DNA from: Rotaria socialis
Taxonomy: Eukaryota; Rotifera; Eurotatoria; Philodinida; Philodinidae
Assembly: GCA_905331475.1 (NCBI GenBank)
Contig: CAJNYU010000882.1
Coordinates: 43,079 to 107,078 of the forward strand
Length of the DNA stretch: 64,000 bases
Reading direction: 5' to 3'
A program made the position numbers and the translations under genes. The notes beneath the pieces were generated by a model. That model was not told where the DNA came from. It worked only from the letters and a program-made list of their open reading frames with translations, and searched no databases. This document shows, piece by piece, positions 60,559-64,000 of this stretch. Within the stretch, counting starts at the first letter, position 1, and every line of letters starts with the position of its first letter.

Positions 60559-61023
60559 TTATGTGGTAATGATAGCGATAAAACTGTTTATAGGACCACC
60601 CCGATTTTCAAGCCAAAAACTGATGCTGTAGCTTTGGCCGACCACCGTTGTGAACGATTGACTAAGATAATCTGAATATCTTACAGAACCATCGTAGAAA
60701 CTGTAATGGCCCGAATGAGCGCACGTCGCCGATATGACACCGCTAGCTGCAGCCGCGTTCGGATTGCAGTAAGTGTGGTACTGAGTCAACGGACTCGTTT
60801 CAAAACCACCATCTTGCCAAATCTGTTGTCCATTGCCGATGACAGAAATATCATTGAGACACCAATAGCTAGGGTCTTGACGGAGAGCAAATGCCAGTGT
60901 TGTACTGATCATTGTGGCAACAAATGTATATTGAAAGAGTGTATAAGAAAATGCCGTTGAATTTGAGAGATAAAGCAGAACAGTTCTAGAACCACTCCAT
61001 GCTGACATGCATGTATTGTTCAA
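60559..61023 (-). pseudogene. fragment of a secreted beta-sandwich (DUF642/galactose-binding-like) protein
   Basis: The minus frame has no good start (it opens after TAA, with TTG) and ends TAA at 60559. It reads NTCMSAWSGSRTVLLYLSNS, then ISTTLAFALRQDPSYWCLND, QIWQDGGFETSPLTQYHTYC, CNPNAAAASGVISATCAHSG, YLSQSFTTVVGQSYSISFWL and ENRGGPINSFIAIITT. The pattern GGFETxxLTxYxxYC..SG.YSFYDGS..LSQ-F.T..G..Y.ISFWL.N is typical of extracellular carbohydrate-binding-like repeats that I recall as abundant in rotifer secreted proteins. About one and a half repeat units are present with no signal peptide or splice donor, so this is a gene fragment. Confidence 0.5.
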
Positions 61024-61708
61024 AATCGCTTAGTAAAAGTAAAAGAGTAATTATTTATATCGAAAATGTAGCCAATTATAAACTTGCAGATTTGAATAAG
61101 CATTTTTCAATCTTATTTTTCGGTAGAAGCTATTCTTATGAAGAAGTCTGGAAAGTTGGCTAGTTTGCAAAATCTTCATGGACTTCGATGTTTGACGAAA
61201 AATTAAAGAATCGAAAGTTAAAGAAGACTGAAATTCCTCAATTGAGTGATGCGTTCTCTCACAGCAAAGCTATCATCATAGTGAATGGGAAATACACATC
61301 ATCTAGTCTTAAATTGAATACGAGTAGACACGGGCGCTAGAGAACATTCAGATACATGTTTGACAAAACAATCTCATCGATTCATGGCTATCATTCGAAG
61401 ATATAACCGAACAACTTATCATGGTAAAAGTCATTTGACGTCATGCGTCGCGTGTCTGCCGATTTAAGTAAAAAAAGATATAGAGTGATCGACTCATTTT
61501 TGTGGACCTTGCATGTATTTTTGAAGAAAAAGGGCCGTGTAAGTTGAAAAGTGAGATTTTTGTGATCTTCCTCTCCTCCTGATTATAGAAACTAATGACT
61601 GTAACATTCTGCTCATTAGCAACTGAATTAATCAGGTTACCATATCTTCCTTTTTTTGAATTAGGCACTATTAAAAAAGTTTCAGCACAATCCCTCTGGG
61701 ATTAAAAA
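61024..61708. other. spacer
   Basis: AT-rich; the palindrome AATCCCTCTGGGATT at 61689-61703 precedes repeat copy C, as its counterpart precedes copy B. No gene. Confidence 0.45.
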
Positions 61709-62550
61709 TGTGAAACACGATATAGGCACTGCTGGTAATCACATGGAAATGTTATATACAATGGATTTTTTGTTGATTTTGTGCGACAGCTCATCTTTCA
61801 CTGCCTGTGATGATCTGTACTAGCCTCTAAGACCGTATTTCATAGACTGTGGTACCCCCGAAGGTCCTCTATAAGTCTCCGATGATCTCTGATGGCCGCT
61901 TATCATTGCTGTAATGTTCTTCCCGAGCGAATTGTATGGATGATGTTTTGCGCTTCTTAGCTGTATCTTTTTATCTTAGACATCGTCCGATTCCTTTTGT
62001 CCTTATTTTGATATCCTACACCCTAAAAAAAGGTTTTCTACAGCACCTGTATCCAGGATAAGAACCTTTGGGGTTTTGCACAGTTTTACAGAATCTGAAA
62101 AAACTCAGATCTTTATCTACTAAACCTTTTTAGGTTCTGTAAAACTACAAAACCCCAAAGGTTCTTATCCTAGATACAGGTTCTGTAGAAATGTTTCTTT
62201 TAGATTGTACGCAGATAGTTGCCGCTATCTTCGATTCCCTTTCGTTCTCTGTAATAGTTGAGTAGTGAAGTGCGGCCATTAAATGTTATCGATGCGATAA
62301 ATGATATGAATAACAAAATAAAGCGTAATTTCATGTGCACGAATATTTCTTCTATCCAAAATCGTTACAACGGTCTGTGATGTTCTCTGAAGATTTTCTG
62401 CCAGGGTCTGCGATCGTCCTTCGAAGTCACCTGTATTGGCCTATGATGTTTTTCTGGGGCGTCTGTCAGGTTCTGGAAGGTGGGAAGTAGTGGATGGGTT
62501 CAAATTTCTACCCTATACACTTTAACACCCCTTTTACGTCTTGTTTCACG
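61709..62550. mobile_element. TGTGAAACAC-family element, copy C (842 bases, with nested hairpin)
   Basis: Starts TGTGAAACACGA (61709) and ends TTGTTTCACG (62550); the right terminus contains CAAATTTCTACCCTATACAC, the family end. The body has many TCTGTGATG/TCTGCGATC-like reiterations. A separate inverted repeat sits inside at 62022-62203. No coding potential seen. Confidence 0.65.
62022..62203. repeat. nested inverted repeat with ~72-base arms
   Basis: GGATAAGAACCTTTGGGGTT (from 62056) is matched perfectly by AACCCCAAAGGTTCTTATCC. The arms extend outward through CTACAG..CCTGTATC/GATACAGG..CTGTAG and inward through GTTTTACAGA/TCTGTAAAAC. The loop is about 30 bases. The element probably inserted into copy C. 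Confidence 0.8.
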
Positions 62551-63887
62551 AAATGCAAGGCGTGCTCATTACAGAAGCTAGCAACACAGGGGGCTACAAT
62601 TACAGGCACAAGCAACCAGATAGAGCTATCATTAAGAACCTTAGCAAACAGTCTCTATCCTCATTAGACTCACCAGCAAAGCAACGCCCCCACTCCTTAC
62701 AGACGTAAGCAAATCGATTAGGCATTAATTATAAAGTTGAGTAGTCATGTTTAAGAGAAATTTGAGCTTTCGAAAAACCTGATTTAATCTGTTTAACACA
62801 CCTATAAATAATGATCAAGCATCGTTTCTAGTAGAATTCTTCCTTTAAACTTTGCTTTCACTGAGACTGGTTCTGTCAAATGAGTGCATAAATGTTGCAT
62901 GCAAATCGAGTTCATACGTCCATGCTAATTAGGTTTTTCTCATACAAGAACGTGATCAGTCGAGCCAGTATTAGCATCGTTTGATAGGGTTTCAAAAGGG
63001 CTGCAAGATTGCATGTGAACAGTCAAGAGAAATAGTGATCGATACAAGTTTATATAGGCCATACATCTATAATGTATGTAAATCATGGGTTATCATTTGC
63101 ATTGGATACAGAGACGACCTATCCATGCTAACAGTCCACGACTCTGGCTTTGGCATGACTCGATAACGGCTTTTAGGCACTACGAATCGATAGGCATCCA
63201 TCGAAAGAAAAACATCGACCAGAAAAAGGATTCCACAGGCATCAACCGACATACACGTTTTAATGCCTGTTTTCTTTTCTGTTTTGCCGATTCGAATCAG
63301 AAAATCCAACAAATCAACAGATATAATACGGTATTTAAAACCAGCGCTCGAAAACAGGTGGATTCACAGAAATTTTCACGACTTTTGTCCACTTTCATTT
63401 TCTTCGAAAATAAGCCCCCCCCCCTTTCCTGGCACAGCTCATGAATAAGTGAAAATTGAGTCTACCGAAAATGCATATATCATCTTGTTATGAGCTCGCA
63501 CTATAGGCCCCAACACCGTTTCACACATCCTAGAAATCGGAGACGATGAGAAGCGCCTGGAGAAGTTGTAGATGCTAGATATCACACGAGTTCATGCTAC
63601 TTGGGGAGATGTGGTGTATTACGTTTTCACTTCTGCAAGGGAGATGTCGCATATCCATAAGGAGATGCATCAGCGGCTTCTCTCGAAGGTTGTCAACTTC
63701 ACGATATCTGAGATATGTGGCAGTCCAGAACCAGTCTCAGTGACAGCAAAGTTTAAGGGAAGAATTCTACTAGAAAGGATGCTTGCTCATTGTTTATGGG
63801 AGCCTTGGAGAGATTAAGTTCCGTTTTTCGAGAGGACCGTTTTTTTCTGAGCATCATCATCCTTTTTTTCGAGATTGAAATAGATTT
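62551..63887. other. gene-poor stretch with one GC-richer frame at 63572-63817 (+)
   Basis: The frame at 63572-63817 (81 codons, ATG start; MSHIHKEMHQRLLSKVVNFT, ..GRILLERMLAHCLWEPWRD) has mixed codons and higher GC than its surroundings, but no family or splice partner is recognised. A 119-codon frame at 63085-63444 overlaps other frames and a C run and is not convincing. Confidence 0.3.
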
Positions 63888-63945
63888 TGTGAAACACGAT
63901 CTGAAAGGAGTGCTGAGATATATATAGGTAGAAATTTCGGCCACA
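63888..63945. mobile_element. TGTGAAACAC-family terminus, copy D
   Basis: TGTGAAACACGATCTGAAAG at 63888 followed by GAGTGCTGAGA.. and GTAGAAATTTCGG is nearly identical to the terminus of copy B. The rest of the element would lie in the G-rich end or beyond the window. Confidence 0.65.
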
Positions 63946-64000
63946 GCGCGGGCGGGGCCGGGGGGGGGGGGGGGGTGGGGGGGGGGGTGGGGGGGGGGGG
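63946..64000. other. G-rich end of the window
   Basis: The last 40 bases are almost only G with three T, after a short GC-rich lead-in. Could be a sequencing or assembly artefact at a contig end, or a true G tract. Confidence 0.7.

Noticed and set aside
62981..63166. Frame ending LTVHDSGFGMTR, similar to an Hsp90/HATPase motif
   Set aside because: Only about ten residues match, upstream residues do not, and the frame ends at once; most likely chance.
63085..63444. 119-codon plus-strand frame
   Set aside because: Overlaps an alternative frame and a C homopolymer, low-complexity composition, no recognisable domain.
1..64000. CRISPR array, bacterial operon, rRNA or tRNA genes
   Set aside because: No regular spacer array, no ribosome-binding-site-led gene strings and no clover-leaf with paired A and B boxes were found by eye; spliced genes throughout indicate a eukaryotic nucleus.

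Overview
The window is AT-rich nuclear DNA of an animal. Genes are split by short GT-AG introns, often 50-100 bases, and are mostly about 1 kb apart. Recognisable animal genes include BCAS2/SPF27, NPDC1, a Pax gene and a GTSF1-like gene. A bacterial-type MerT-MerP fusion, several secreted-protein types that I associate with rotifers, and a short inverted TGTGGG motif (as I recall, the bdelloid telomere repeat) point to a bdelloid rotifer, possibly a repeat-rich genus such as Rotaria. The organism is my inference. All spliced models were built by hand from splice sites and reading phase; phases close throughout in the models given as intact.

Layout: 98-587 holds the 3' exons of an unrecognised gene (+). 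1282-1837 (-) encodes a small protein with a Rad18-like zinc finger. 3121-5517 (-) is a decaying secreted or membrane-protein gene. 8357-9418 (+) is BCAS2/SPF27, followed at 9586-10146 (+) by the horizontally acquired MerT-MerP-like gene. 12988-15792 (+) is NPDC1. 17235-18146 (-) is a two-domain Ly6/uPAR protein, and 18547-21059 (-) is a GTSF1-like CHHC-finger gene. 22269-23633 (+) is a secreted DUF4139-like protein. 24069-25187 (+) is an intronless ZIP metal transporter. 26140-27191 (-) is a Pax gene that keeps half of the paired domain. 28645-32153 (+) is a C-type-lectin protein ending in a dead trypsin-like domain. 33346-34194 (-) is a broken GPCR. 37683-38667 (+) is a single-pass membrane protein. 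39023-43498 (-) is an intact GPCR with a 2.6-kb intron.

From about 43.5 kb to the end the character changes. There is one clear small gene (PLDc_N-like, 56386-56770) and a few gene fragments. The rest is AT-rich spacer carrying at least six unrelated-looking inverted-repeat (foldback/MITE-like) elements. Another terminal-inverted-repeat family occurs in four places, one of them inside the GPCR intron. A 48-base tandem repeat sits beside the only ambiguous base. The window ends in an almost pure G tract that may be an artefact.

The genes do not form one pathway. Loose themes are metal handling (MerT-MerP and ZIP), cell-surface or secreted recognition (Ly6, lectin, DUF4139-like, NPDC1, GPCRs), and RNA biology (BCAS2 in splicing, GTSF1-like in piRNA silencing). 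The most notable points are the MerT-MerP transfer, the Pax gene lacking the RED subdomain, the lectin/pseudo-protease fusion, and the crowd of foldback elements at the right end.
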